This document shows positions 47,489 to 56,395 of a DNA stretch of 64,000 nt, piece after piece. The DNA is taken from the NCBI RefSeq assembly GCF_014108865.1, contig NZ_CP053928.1, forward strand, positions 372,001 to 436,000. Direction: 5' to 3'. Each line of letters starts with the position of its first letter. Positions within the stretch are counted from its first letter, which is position 1. The position numbers were made by a program, and so were the translations under genes. Origin of the DNA: Nocardioides sp. WS12 (lineage in GTDB: Bacteria; Actinomycetota; Actinomycetes; Propionibacteriales; Nocardioidaceae). The notes beneath the pieces were generated by a model, which had not been told where the DNA came from, did no database searches, and saw nothing but the letters and a program-made list of their open reading frames with translations.

Positions 47489-48619
47489 ATGGGTGAGGTC
47501 TTCGCGGGACGCTACGAACTGCTCGACCCCATTGCCACCGGTGGCATGGGGACGGTGTGGCGCGTCCTGGACCGCACGGCGGGCGACGTCAAGGCCGCCA
47601 AGATGCTGCGACAGACCGACGCCGCAATGCTGTTGCGCTTCGTCCGCGAGCAGGGAGTGCGGATCGATCACACGCACGTCGTGACCCCGCAGTCCTGGGC
47701 TGGTGTCGACGATCGTGTCCTGTTCACGATGCCGCTGGTGCGGGGCGGTTCGGTCTCTCAGCTGGCTCGGCGCAGCGGCGGCACCCTCCCGCCACGCTGG
47801 ATCGCAGTCCTCGCCGACCAGACCCTGCAAGCCCTCGAGGCCGTGCACGCAGCGGGCATCGTGCACCGCGACATCAAGCCGGGCAACCTGCTGCTCGAAC
47901 CCACCGGCCGCTCGCGACCGCACCTGCGCCTCACCGACTTCGGCATCGCGGTGCCCAGCGACGAACCGCGCCTGACCCACGTCGCGATGGTCATCGGCAC
48001 GCCGGGCTACATGGCACCCGAGCAGTACCGCGGCTCCGACCCCGATCCGAGCGCCGACATCTACGCGCTCGGTGTCGTCATCCTCGAGATGCTGACCGGC
48101 CAGCGCCCGCCCAGCGACGGCGAGCCGCCGGCGATCGACGTCGCCGCGCTCCGTAACGGCAACCCCGAACACGACGCGATCCTCGACGTGGTCGAGGCCG
48201 CGACGTCGTACGACGCCCTGCAGCGTCCGAGCGCAGCGGTACTCCGTTCGCACCCGGCCCTCGTGTCCCTCGCCGCACGCTGGGACGACCCGGCCCTGGT
48301 CGACGATCTCGAGGTCCCGGACGAGTACCCGACGCCCACGCCGGACATCTCCGCGACCAACCTGCCCACGACGTCGTACCCGCCGCCGCCCCCGCCGCCG
48401 GGCTACAACGCTCCTCCATCGGCACCACCGTCGGCACCTCCGTCGACGCCTCCGATCGGCACGGCCGTGCTGCCGCCGCACCCGGCCGCCGCACCCACCC
48501 GACTCGACGCACCCCGCCCGCAGCACGGAGCCCGGACGGGTCCGCCGGTCGACGCCTTCGTGCTGCTCGCGCTCGGCGTCGTGGGCCTGATCGTCGCGCT
48601 GATCCTGCTGCTGGGCTGA
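47489..48619 (+). CDS. Membrane-anchored Ser/Thr protein kinase
   Basis: A 376-residue PknB-type kinase. The Gly loop is IATGGMGTVWRV, the Lys of VKAAKM binds ATP, the catalytic loop is VHRDIKPGN, then DFGIA and the TPGYMAPEQY segment. A Pro-rich juxtamembrane region (SYPPPPPPPGYNAPPSAPP) leads to a single C-terminal helix (AFVLLALGVVGLIVALILLLG) with no extracellular sensor domain. It phosphorylates cytosolic proteins; targets are unknown. ATG 47489; the convergent secreted protein gene begins to its right and ends 8 bp from its stop. Confidence 0.92.
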   Translation: MGEVFAGRYELLDPIATGGMGTVWRVLDRTAGDVKAAKMLRQTDAAMLLRFVREQGVRIDHTHVVTPQSWAGVDDRVLFTMPLVRGGSVSQLARRSGGTLPPRWIAVLADQTLQALEAVHAAGIVHRDIKPGNLLLEPTGRSRPHLRLTDFGIAVPSDEPRLTHVAMVIGTPGYMAPEQYRGSDPDPSADIYALGVVILEMLTGQRPPSDGEPPAIDVAALRNGNPEHDAILDVVEAATSYDALQRPSAAVLRSHPALVSLAARWDDPALVDDLEVPDEYPTPTPDISATNLPTTSYPPPPPPPGYNAPPSAPPSAPPSTPPIGTAVLPPHPAAAPTRLDAPRPQHGARTGPPVDAFVLLALGVVGLIVALILLLG

Positions 48620-48626
48620 GTGCTGG

Positions 48627-49976
48627 TCAGCGGCGAGCGCGCAGGCGGAACAGGCCGCCGGCGAGGCAGGCGAGGCTGGCGGCACCGAGGCCCAGACCAG
48701 CCAGATGGCGGCCGTTGAGCCAGCCGTCGGAGTCGTCGCTGTCGACCACCGGGTTGCCCGACGCAGCAGCGGAGAACGTGTCGTCGGCGACCAGGAACGG
48801 CTTCTTCGGGGAGTAGCCGTCGACGTTGGTCGACTTGTCGTGCGAGACCGCCACGCCGTCGTACGTCGGCGTAGCGGCGTCCGTCGCATCGACAGCCACC
48901 GTGATCGTCACGGGGATGTCGACGGGGTCGCGGTCCTCGACCTCGGCCTCAGGCACGGCCTCGGCGGCGAGCGAGATCCAGTAGTCACCGGGCAGGCGAC
49001 CGTTGGCGCGGCGGACCGGGTAGCCGGCGGCGACGAGCTGGTCGGTCTCGCCGGTCTCACTCGCGACGTACTGGCCGGTGGCGGAATCCTCGCGTTCAGT
49101 GTTGACGTAGCGCAGGCGCCCGCGCAGCGGGTCGATCAGGTGCACGCTCAGGTCCGGTCCGCTGTGGGCGAAGTCCTCGGCGTGCTCCTTCGAGGCGGCC
49201 GGTACGTCGACCCGCACCACCGGCAGGTCACCCCAGGCCAGCGGGACCCTCCAGAGCAGCTCGGTGCCTTCCTTGATCGTGGTCTCGATGGTGACCGTCC
49301 CGGAATGGGCGTCGACCTTCGGGGCATCGTCGAACGACGCGGCGCCGGCCTCGTCCGAGGCACCGACCGGCTCGGGGATCTCGTAGACCGGGGCATCGTC
49401 GGGCTCGACTCCGCCACCGTCGGAGACGGGCGCCTCCTCGACGATCTTGATGACATAGGGCAGGTCCTCGGCGCTGCTGGAGGTCCGGCTCACAGCGATG
49501 AACACCGTGTCGGCGGCACGGCAGGTGTCGCCCGTACTGCCGTCCTCGTCGCCCACGATCACGCGGTTGCCGACCACGGCCTGCGGTACGACGTACTCCG
49601 ACGAGTCGCTCTCGTCGCCGCAACCGGTCAGGTCAGTGCTGCCCTCGGTCCGCACCCCGGCAGTCACCTTGATGCCGTCGCTGTCGACACCCTGCGGCGC
49701 GCCGAGCACGCCGATGTGGACGTTGCTCTCGTTGATCCGGCGCTGGTAACTGAAGTACTGCGGGAACTCCGGGGCGAGCGTCGCCTTCCACAGACCGGGA
49801 GCGAGCGGCGTCGGCTCGGCGGGGCTGGTGCTCGGCGTGGCCGACAGCCTCGCGCCACCCAGGTCGACGGGATCGGACGGCGCGAGGGCCGCCGCGGCGC
49901 CGTACCCGGTCGTCAGCGTCAGCCAGGACAGGCACGCGACGCCGGCGAAGGCGGCGGGAAGTCGACGGGAGAACAC
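48627..49976 (-). CDS. Secreted, membrane-anchored protein, function unknown
   Basis: A 449-residue protein with a signal peptide at the start (FAGVACLSWLTLTTGYGAAAA) and a C-terminal membrane helix (LAGLGLGAASLACLAGGLFRL) followed by RARR, so most of it is outside the cell. The ectodomain is acidic and beta-rich, with paired cysteines (GCGDE...DTC). Similar proteins are encoded near actinobacterial von Willebrand/kinase loci, but I cannot assign a family. Starts at GTG 49976; a strong hairpin separates it from the PadR gene upstream. Confidence 0.75.
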   Translation of the reverse strand: MFSRRLPAAFAGVACLSWLTLTTGYGAAAALAPSDPVDLGGARLSATPSTSPAEPTPLAPGLWKATLAPEFPQYFSYQRRINESNVHIGVLGAPQGVDSDGIKVTAGVRTEGSTDLTGCGDESDSSEYVVPQAVVGNRVIVGDEDGSTGDTCRAADTVFIAVSRTSSSAEDLPYVIKIVEEAPVSDGGGVEPDDAPVYEIPEPVGASDEAGAASFDDAPKVDAHSGTVTIETTIKEGTELLWRVPLAWGDLPVVRVDVPAASKEHAEDFAHSGPDLSVHLIDPLRGRLRYVNTEREDSATGQYVASETGETDQLVAAGYPVRRANGRLPGDYWISLAAEAVPEAEVEDRDPVDIPVTITVAVDATDAATPTYDGVAVSHDKSTNVDGYSPKKPFLVADDTFSAAASGNPVVDSDDSDGWLNGRHLAGLGLGAASLACLAGGLFRLRARR

Positions 49977-50006
49977 GGAGGGAGCCTATCCGCGCCGAGG
50001 CATGCG

Positions 50007-50040
50007 CAATCCCCCGCCGAGTGATCCCGGCGGGGGATTG
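50007..50040 (-). terminator. Hairpin terminator after the PadR gene
   Basis: CAATCCCCCGCCG (50007-50019) pairs perfectly with CGGCGGGGGATTG (50028-50040) around an 8-base loop. It begins 13 bp after the PadR stop on the minus strand and 30 bp before the start of the next gene. No T-run follows. Confidence 0.7.
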
Positions 50041-50053
50041 TGGTGAGCGCGGC

Positions 50054-50845
50054 TCAGGCGTCGGTGTCGTCGGCCTCGTTGTCGGCGTCGTCGGCGGCCT
50101 GGGGGCCGGCGGCGAGGATGCCGTAGAGCCCCTTGCGGGCCTCGACGAGTACGTCGACGGCGGCCCGACGCTGGGCGTCGGATCCGGCGCTGACGATCTG
50201 CCAGACCGCACCCATGACCTGTCCGATCTCGGACTTGAGGTCGGCGTGACCGGCGGCGCCAGCACCCCGACCCTCGGCACCGTCACGGCTCCGGTCGAAC
50301 GGCACCCACACCGCCGCGAGCTCATCGGCGTGCTCGGCACACCAGGTCGCTCCCTTGGGGGTGAGCCGCAGTGAGCGGCGGCCCTGGGCGTCGTCGAGCT
50401 CGACGAGCTCCTCGTCCTGGAGCTGCTGCACGTGGGGGTAGACCGAGCCGGGGCTCGGCTTCCACGCGCCGCCGCTGCGTTCGGTGATCTGTTGGATCAC
50501 CTGGTAGCCGTTCGGCGACTCCTCCCGCTCGTTGGCGGTGCGGAGCACGTCGAGGATCGCGGAGCGGACGTCGCCGCGTCGTACCCGCGGACCGCGGCCG
50601 CCTTCGGGGCGACCCTGGCCGAAGAGACCTGCGAGCCACGGCGGGGGCACACCGGGGCCGTGGCTGTGGCCACCGCGTCCCGGCTCGCCCCACTGGGCCC
50701 AGCCACCCCAGGGACCGCCCCAGGGACCGCCGCCGGGGCCGAAGCCGCCGCGCTGGCGGCGCTGGAAGCCGCGGGGTTCTCCACGGCCGAAGGAGTCGCG
50801 GTCATCGGATGATTCGAAGTTCTGCTGAAAGTTGTGGCGTCCCAT
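50054..50845 (-). CDS. PadR family transcriptional regulator with Gly/Trp-rich N-terminus
   Basis: A 263-residue PadR protein. The winged helix is RRGDVRSAILDVLRTANEREESPNGYQVIQQITERSGGAWKPSPGSVYPHVQQLQDEELVELDDAQGRRSLRLTPKG, about residues 90-165; a Vtr1-like helical region follows and the tail is acidic. The first 85 residues are low-complexity (GGGPWGGPWGGWAQWGEPGRGG), common in actinobacterial PadR proteins. ATG 50845 follows GAGGAGG. It probably binds its own promoter at 50921-50937. Confidence 0.9.
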   Translation of the reverse strand: MGRHNFQQNFESSDDRDSFGRGEPRGFQRRQRGGFGPGGGPWGGPWGGWAQWGEPGRGGHSHGPGVPPPWLAGLFGQGRPEGGRGPRVRRGDVRSAILDVLRTANEREESPNGYQVIQQITERSGGAWKPSPGSVYPHVQQLQDEELVELDDAQGRRSLRLTPKGATWCAEHADELAAVWVPFDRSRDGAEGRGAGAAGHADLKSEIGQVMGAVWQIVSAGSDAQRRAAVDVLVEARKGLYGILAAGPQAADDADNEADDTDA

Positions 50846-50920
50846 GGTGAGGACCTCCTCGTGTATCGGGCGGGGCGATCGGCCCCTGGCTTGTGAATAC
50901 CGCGGGATGTTTCGTGTTGC

Positions 50921-50937
50921 TATCGCGATATATCGCA
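50921..50937. promoter_or_regulatory. PadR-type operator
   Basis: TATCGCGATA (50921-50930) and GCGATATATCGC (50925-50936) are overlapping perfect palindromes, about 80 bp upstream of the PadR start. ATATCGCGATAT-like dyads are the usual PadR recognition sequence in actinobacteria, so autoregulation is likely. The gap to the M3 peptidase stop (50978) holds nothing else. Confidence 0.65.
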
Positions 50938-50977
50938 AGCGTACGCCGACTGTTCGGCGAACACAAGACCCAGGAGT

Positions 50978-52939
50978 TCAGCGAGCCAGCCAGGCGGCGT
51001 ACGTGTCAAACGAGAACGGCCGACCGAGGAAGTCGGCGACCAGGTCCGCGGCATCGCCGGCACCGCCCGGGACGAGGATCCGGTCGCGGTAGCGGGTCGC
51101 CGCGTCCTCGGCGAACACGTCGGTGTCGTCGAAGGCGCTGAACAGGTCCTTCGCGATCACCAGCGACCACATGTAGGTGTAGTAGCCGGAGCTGTAGCCG
51201 CCGAGGTGACCGAAGCTCGCGAACATGTGGGTGTTCGGGAGATAGGGAAGCGCGGCGTACTTGCCTTGCAGTTCGACCATCCGGTCGGTGAGGTCGGGGA
51301 CCTCGGCGCGGGCGCGGTCGGCGTGGAACCAGTACGACATCGCGGCGTAGAACATCTGGGTGCGCGCGAAGATCCCCTTGCCGTAGTCGTCGGCGTCGCG
51401 CATCGCGGTGACGAGGTCGGCCGGGATCGCCTCGTCGTTGACGTCCGTGGCGAAGGTCCGCAGCACATCGGCGTGCCAGGCCCACTCCTCGAGCATCTGG
51501 CTCGGCGCCTCGACGAAGTCCCACTCGGTCGCGACCCCGGCGAACCGGAACCAGTCGCCGTGGCCCGCGAGCACGTGGTGCAACAGGTGGCCGAACTCGT
51601 GGAAGAGCGTGACGACGTGGTCGTGCTCCATCAGGCCGCGGGCGAAGTTGCAGACCAGGACGCCCTCGGGTGCCTGCTCACCCTCGACCCCGTCGACGAG
51701 GGTGAACTGCGCGGCGTGCTTGTACTTGCCGTCGCGGGGGTGGAGGTCGAGGTAGATCCGCCCGATCCGCCCGGTGGTTGAGGTGCGAGCGTCAGCGAGC
51801 CTCGAAGCCCCGAACACGTCGTACGCCGTCACCTCCTCGTGCCACACGGGTACGTCGACCTGCTCGTAGCGCAACCCGAAGAGCCGGCCGGTCACGTCGA
51901 GCAGTCCCTGCCGGACCTTGCCGAAGTCGAAGTACGTGCGCACCCGCTGCGAGTCGACGTCGTACTTCTCGGCCCGCACGAGTTCGGCGTAGTAGTTGTA
52001 GTCGTAGCCGGGGACGACAGTGGCGTCCGGGAAGTCGCGGCGGTAGCGCACGAGCAACTGCCCGAGGTCGCGCTGCATCGGCTCCTCGGCAGCGGCGGCG
52101 ATCTTGTCGATGAACGTCGGGATGGCGGGTCCGGTGCCGATCATCTTCACGTCGGCGTCGTACGACGGCCAGTCGGCGTAGCCCACGGTGGTGGCGAGCT
52201 CGTGCCGCAGGCTGAACAGCTCCTCGAGGAGTGTTTCGGTCGTCGGCCAGCCGCGCTCCTGGAACGCGATCGTGATGTCACGGCGGACGTCCTGGTCGTG
52301 CGCGAACATCCGCACCGGCACGGAGTCGGGGTAGTCGGTGGTGACGGTGACCAGGCCTTCGTCGTCGGCCGGGTGTGCCTCGAGCCAGTCCGCCGGCATC
52401 CCGTCGAGCTGGTCCGGGGCGACCTGGATGGTGCGGACGTCGTCGCGGATCACGCGGCTGAACTCCTGGTCCAGCTCGGTGATCCGTTCGCGGATCGCCG
52501 AGATCCGGTCGCGCGTCGCCTCGTCCTTGTCGACACCCGAGCGGCGGAAGTCGGCGCGCACCTTCGCCAGGAGCCGCGTGGCGAGCGGGTCATCGGCGAT
52601 CGCGCTGTCCTCGATGGCGGCAAAGACGTCGTACAACTCCCGATCGAGGCTCCACCGGGTTCCGACGCGCGAGGCCTCCTGCTCGGCGTTGTCCGCGAGT
52701 TCGCGCACTTCCTCGGAGGGGTGCACGTTGCCGAACAGCGAGCCGACTGCCGCGACGTTGCCGAGGTGCCCACCCGCCCGGTCCCACTGCCGGAGTACGG
52801 CGACCGGGTCGGCCGGAGGATCGGTGCGGAGTCCCTCGACCAGCTCGGTCGCCAGCGCCAGTTCGGACGCCGCCCGATCACGGATCCAGGCAGGCCAGGC
52901 GTCGGGCGAGGTCGGGAGGGCGAGGGGCTCCGTGGTCAT
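50978..52939 (-). CDS. M3 family oligopeptidase (PepF/Dcp-like) carrying an in-frame repeat
   Basis: A 653-residue zinc metallopeptidase of family M3. The zinc site is VTLFHEFGHLLHHVLAG (HExxH near residue 446) and the downstream Glu is in FVEAPSQMLEEWAW. It has no signal peptide and would degrade cytosolic oligopeptides. Residues about 377-390 (GASRLADARTSTTG) are encoded by a copy of the intergenic repeat and interrupt the conserved strand before GRIYLDLHPRDGKYKHAAQF; the frame is kept. ATG 52939 is used. Confidence 0.92.
   Translation of the reverse strand: MTTEPLALPTSPDAWPAWIRDRAASELALATELVEGLRTDPPADPVAVLRQWDRAGGHLGNVAAVGSLFGNVHPSEEVRELADNAEQEASRVGTRWSLDRELYDVFAAIEDSAIADDPLATRLLAKVRADFRRSGVDKDEATRDRISAIRERITELDQEFSRVIRDDVRTIQVAPDQLDGMPADWLEAHPADDEGLVTVTTDYPDSVPVRMFAHDQDVRRDITIAFQERGWPTTETLLEELFSLRHELATTVGYADWPSYDADVKMIGTGPAIPTFIDKIAAAAEEPMQRDLGQLLVRYRRDFPDATVVPGYDYNYYAELVRAEKYDVDSQRVRTYFDFGKVRQGLLDVTGRLFGLRYEQVDVPVWHEEVTAYDVFGASRLADARTSTTGRIGRIYLDLHPRDGKYKHAAQFTLVDGVEGEQAPEGVLVCNFARGLMEHDHVVTLFHEFGHLLHHVLAGHGDWFRFAGVATEWDFVEAPSQMLEEWAWHADVLRTFATDVNDEAIPADLVTAMRDADDYGKGIFARTQMFYAAMSYWFHADRARAEVPDLTDRMVELQGKYAALPYLPNTHMFASFGHLGGYSSGYYTYMWSLVIAKDLFSAFDDTDVFAEDAATRYRDRILVPGGAGDAADLVADFLGRPFSFDTYAAWLAR
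51771..51811. repeat. Intergenic-type repeat inserted in the M3 peptidase gene
   Basis: The sequence begins CCGGTGGTTGAGGTGCGAGC and ends GCGAGCCTCGAAGCCCC, matching the element at 47288 and 28171 except for a few bases in the middle (GTCA in place of GAA). It is flanked by a CCGATCCGCC / GATCCGCC direct duplication on one side. The open reading frame of the host gene passes through it. Confidence 0.88.
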
Positions 52940-52961
52940 GGGCACAGCCTAGGAGCGGGCG

Positions 52962-53096
52962 CGAAGTGCGGAGGTTTCTCTGTCGAAGTGCTTGGGTTTC
53001 TCTGTCGAGGGGCGGCAGTTTCTGACCTCAGATGAGAAACCGGCGCACCTCGACAGAGAAACCGGCGCACTTCGTGTGAGAAACCCACGCACCTCG
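52962..53096. repeat. Array of three direct and three inverted 22-bp units
   Basis: Units at 52962, 52984 and 53006 read like CGAAGTGCGNNGGTTTCTCTGT; units at 53031, 53053 and 53075 are their inverse, like ACAGAGAAACCGGCGCACTTCG. The centre is about 53028. The array fills the 159-bp gap between the M3 peptidase start and the ECF sigma factor stop. The RNA or single-stranded DNA could fold into one long imperfect hairpin. Confidence 0.85.
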
Positions 53097-53098
53097 CG

Positions 53099-54310
53099 TC
53101 AAACCAGTTCGCCGCGCTTGCGGGTGAGGTAGGCGCGCTCGGCGGTGTTGTCGCAGCAGGCGAGCGCGGCGTCGTACTCCTGGCGCGCCTCGGCGCTGCG
53201 GCCGAGGCGACGGAAGAGGTCGGCGCGGGTGGCGTGCCAGGCGTGGTAGCCGGACAGGGACAGGCGGTCGACCTGGGCGAGGGCGACTTCGGGGCCGTCG
53301 AGTTCGGCGATCGCGACGGCCCGGTTGAGCGCGACGATGGGCGACGGGTCGAGGCGCACCAGTTGGTCGTACAACGCCGCGACCTGCGACCAGTCAGTGT
53401 CGGCAGCGGACGGGGCGTCGGTGTGAACGGCGTTCACCGCGGCGAGGATCTGGTAGCGGCCGGGCCGATTGGCGGCCAGGCATTCGCGCACCAGGGCGTG
53501 CCCCTCGGCGATCAGCGCACGGTCCCACCCGCCGCGGTCCTGCTCGTCGAGCGGGACCAGTTCGCCGTGCCGGACCCGCGCCTTGCGCCGCGACTCGGTC
53601 AACAACAACATCGCCAACAGGCCGGTGGTCTCGCGATCGTCGGGCAACAGTTCGTGCAGGATCCGGGCCAGGCGGATCGCCTCGCCGGTCAGGTCCGCGC
53701 GGATGGGGTCACCGTCGCTGGCGGACAGATAGCCCTCGTTGAAGATCAGGAGCAGTACGGCGAGCACGGCGCCGACCCGCTCGGGCAGGTCCTCCGCGGA
53801 CGGCACCCGGTAGGGAATGTTCGCGCCCTTGATCTTGGTCTTGGCGCGGGTGATCCGCTGGCCCATCGTCGTCTCCTGGACGAGGAAGGCGCTCGCGATC
53901 TCGGCGACGGTCAGTCCGCCCATCAGGCGCAGGGTCAGCGCGATCCGGGCCTCCGGCGCCAGGGCCGGGTGACAGCAGGTGAAGATCAGCCGGAGCCGGT
54001 CGTCGGTGATGACGCCGGTCGGCTCGTGGGGGGTGTCGTCATGAATCATCTCGGCCGCCTGGTGCTTGCCATCGCGGAGCTTCTCGCGGCGGAGCCGGTC
54101 GATGGCCCGGTTGCCGGCCGTGGTGGTCAACCACGCACCCGGATTGGGCGGCACGCCGCCCTCGGGCCACTTCTCGAGGGCGGTCACCAGCGCCTCCCCG
54201 GCCGCCTCTTCAGCGATGTCGATGTCACCGAAGCGGCGGACCAGGGAGGCAATCAGGCGGCCGTACTCCTCGCGAAAGATCCGCTCGACTGCGAGGGAAG
54301 CTTCGCTCAC
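53099..54310 (-). CDS. ECF42-type RNA polymerase sigma factor (DUF6596)
   Basis: A 403-residue sigma factor. Region 2 is VERIFREEYGRLIASLVRRFGDIDIAEEAAGEALVTALEKWP with NPGAWLTTTAGNRAIDRLRRE; region 4 is RIALTLRLMGGLTVAEIASAFLVQETTMGQRITRAKTKI; then comes the long DUF6596/TPR C-terminal extension (AVLLLIFNEGYLSASDGD...AERAYLTRKR). The extension is typical of ECF42, which works without an anti-sigma factor and is encoded with DGPF proteins, as here. GTG 54310 overlaps the DGPF gene stop by 4 bp. Confidence 0.94.
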   Translation of the reverse strand: MSEASLAVERIFREEYGRLIASLVRRFGDIDIAEEAAGEALVTALEKWPEGGVPPNPGAWLTTTAGNRAIDRLRREKLRDGKHQAAEMIHDDTPHEPTGVITDDRLRLIFTCCHPALAPEARIALTLRLMGGLTVAEIASAFLVQETTMGQRITRAKTKIKGANIPYRVPSAEDLPERVGAVLAVLLLIFNEGYLSASDGDPIRADLTGEAIRLARILHELLPDDRETTGLLAMLLLTESRRKARVRHGELVPLDEQDRGGWDRALIAEGHALVRECLAANRPGRYQILAAVNAVHTDAPSAADTDWSQVAALYDQLVRLDPSPIVALNRAVAIAELDGPEVALAQVDRLSLSGYHAWHATRADLFRRLGRSAEARQEYDAALACCDNTAERAYLTRKRGELV

Positions 54311-54672
54311 GCGTCGGCCGGGGGCTCGGCCTGGAACGGACGAACCTCGACCTTGCCCTGACAGGCCTTGGAGCCGGCGGCGGCGTACTTCAGCGCGGCG
54401 TCCAGGTCGGGCACGTCGATGATCCAGAAGCCACCGATGTGCTCCTTGGTCTCCAGGTAGGGACCGTCGGTGAAGACCGGGCTGTCGCCCGAGTTGTCGA
54501 CGACGGTCGCCGTCTCGGCACCCTCGAGTCCACCCGCGAAGACCCACACGCCGTCGGTACGAACCTGCTCGTTGAAGGCCTCGACGGCGGCGAACAGGAC
54601 GGGCCACTGGTCCTCGGGAACCTTGGCGTTCTCCTCTTCGCTGCCGTGAACGGTCAACAGGTACTGCGTCAT
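54307..54672 (-). CDS. YCII/DGPF-domain protein, partner of ECF42 sigma factor
   Basis: A 121-residue YCII-related ferredoxin-fold protein with the DGPF signature as TDGPYLETKEHIGGFWIIDVPDLDAAL. It is the usual neighbour of ECF42 sigma factors and is both their target gene and possibly a stress effector; the biochemical role is not known. ATG 54672 follows AAGGAG. The 150-bp upstream gap is divergent to a hypothetical gene and contains TGTCGTATC on the minus strand near 54752, which could be part of an ECF promoter. Confidence 0.92.
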   Translation of the reverse strand: MTQYLLTVHGSEEENAKVPEDQWPVLFAAVEAFNEQVRTDGVWVFAGGLEGAETATVVDNSGDSPVFTDGPYLETKEHIGGFWIIDVPDLDAALKYAAAGSKACQGKVEVRPFQAEPPADA

Positions 54673-54823
54673 TGCGATCTCCTTGAACTGGTGTGTTCGA
54701 ACCGGCCCCGATGACCGCCTCTCACCCTCACCACGAAGAGGGCACCCCCGATACGACAGCCTGCCACGAAACTTTTCAACCGGAATCGGTGACAGCGGCC
54801 CCCGACGGGAGGACGCTCGGCTT

Positions 54824-56395
54824 GTGTTCAACAAGTTGAAGCAGATCGGGCAGGCGTTCAGCCCCGAGGCGATCAAGCAGGGACTGGCCGCCAGCCGCGA
54901 GGCGATGGCCAACGGCGGGCGCCTCACACCCGAGCAGCTCGCGGCCCTGCCGCCCGAACAACGGGCGCAGTACGAAGAGGCGATGGCCCGGGCGCAGCAG
55001 TCGGTGGACGACACGATCGCCAACGAACGGGCCCGACGCGTCCTGCTCGGTCCCGCGGGTGACTACGTCTACGGACCGATGCCCGACCGCGAGCAGATGA
55101 CGACCTTCGACATCGGACAGCAGATGGCGCAGGCGAAGGACGGCTTCAAACAAGCCCTGCGCGACACGGTCAAGGGCCGCCCGATTCCCCCGCCACGCCT
55201 CCCCCCGGTCAGCAACAACCCGGCGGAGCAGTCCGCCTCCGAGCGGGCGATGCGCGACGAGGCGCGGACGCCGTACCTCGCCGCCGACCGCAGCCCCGTC
55301 GTGTTCACGCGGATCCCCGCGGACCGCAAGAAGCCCCTCGACGACCTGTGCGCCTGGCTCGGTACGTCGGGCCTCGCCGGCCGTCCCGACCTCGTGTACG
55401 GCGTCGCGCGGGTCCCGGACCACGTCCCCGGAAAGCTCGGGATCGGCCGGGCGGCGATCGTCGAGTGGGAGATCACGCACGCTTCGCTGGCCGCGCTGCC
55501 GCCCGCACCGCCGCCGACCGCCGTCTCCTTCGATGCCCGCGAGACCTGGGCCGCACGACGTCCCGGTGAGCCGTCGGTGCTCGACGAGGACCTCGGCGTG
55601 GAGTACCTCCGGGCCGGGGACCTCGGACCCGAGCAGTGCCTCGGCATCGCACGTCGCGTGGCGGTCGATGCCAGCGGAGGCAGCGGCGGCGAGGACGGTG
55701 GCGGCAGCGATCCGTACGTCCTGGCCGGCGTCACGGGTGTCGTGGTCCTGCATCCGGCCGGCCTCGCCGTGGGGGCCGTCGACCGGATGCGGGCGGCCCG
55801 ACCGCTGCAGGTGATCCCGCCGCCCGACCTGCAGGTCGCGGTGCTCAACTGGCTGGAGATCCGCCGCGTCGTGATGCCCCGCACCGACAAGCGCCCGCTC
55901 GTCCCGTCGCCGTTCCCCTACCTGCCGGGCACCGCGGCCGAGCTGCTCCAGGCCTACCTGTCGATCGTCGGCATCAAGCCCCGCGACTGCTACAGCGCGC
56001 AGGTCACCCAGGACCAGGCCGGCAACATCATTGGCGGGACCGCCCACACCGTCTCCACCGGCGCGGACAAGGAACCAGCGGCCGACGGCGAGATGCGCAA
56101 GCGGTTCCGCGGTGGCAGCCGGGTCGTCGTCGCCTACCGCGACGCACCCGAGTACGTCGTCGGACGGGAGCGCTGGGCGTCGTACGAACGCGACGTCCTG
56201 CAGGCCCAATTGTCCGTGGGTACGGCGGTTCGGGCTCCTGTCGACAGGCAGAGCGCCCTGGACCGTGGGGTCCTCGGCGCGCTGGTCCGCACCGCCGAGG
56301 CGGTCGGCGACGTGGTCAGCGGCTACGGCTGGGAGAGCACCGACTTCGACAAGATCCCGCACTACCGGTACTGCTGGCCGCCGGTGCAAGCCTGA
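54824..56395 (+). CDS. Large soluble protein, function unknown
   Basis: A 523-residue protein I do not recognise. It starts MFNKLKQIGQAFSPEAIKQGLAASREAMANGG, a helical segment, has a GRPIPPPRLPPVSNN Pro-rich hinge near residue 125, and a C-terminal half with WLEIRRVVMPRTDKRPLVPSPFPYLPGTAAELLQAYLSIVGI and a final YGWESTDFDKIPHYRYCWPP. No signal or membrane helix is seen. GTG 54824 follows GGGAGGAC. A dispersed intergenic element begins at its stop codon. Confidence 0.75.
   Translation: MFNKLKQIGQAFSPEAIKQGLAASREAMANGGRLTPEQLAALPPEQRAQYEEAMARAQQSVDDTIANERARRVLLGPAGDYVYGPMPDREQMTTFDIGQQMAQAKDGFKQALRDTVKGRPIPPPRLPPVSNNPAEQSASERAMRDEARTPYLAADRSPVVFTRIPADRKKPLDDLCAWLGTSGLAGRPDLVYGVARVPDHVPGKLGIGRAAIVEWEITHASLAALPPAPPPTAVSFDARETWAARRPGEPSVLDEDLGVEYLRAGDLGPEQCLGIARRVAVDASGGSGGEDGGGSDPYVLAGVTGVVVLHPAGLAVGAVDRMRAARPLQVIPPPDLQVAVLNWLEIRRVVMPRTDKRPLVPSPFPYLPGTAAELLQAYLSIVGIKPRDCYSAQVTQDQAGNIIGGTAHTVSTGADKEPAADGEMRKRFRGGSRVVVAYRDAPEYVVGRERWASYERDVLQAQLSVGTAVRAPVDRQSALDRGVLGALVRTAEAVGDVVSGYGWESTDFDKIPHYRYCWPPVQA

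Noticed and set aside
52962..53096. CRISPR or attachment-site array
   Set aside because: Units are contiguous, half are inverted, there are no spacers, and no integrase or cas gene is nearby.
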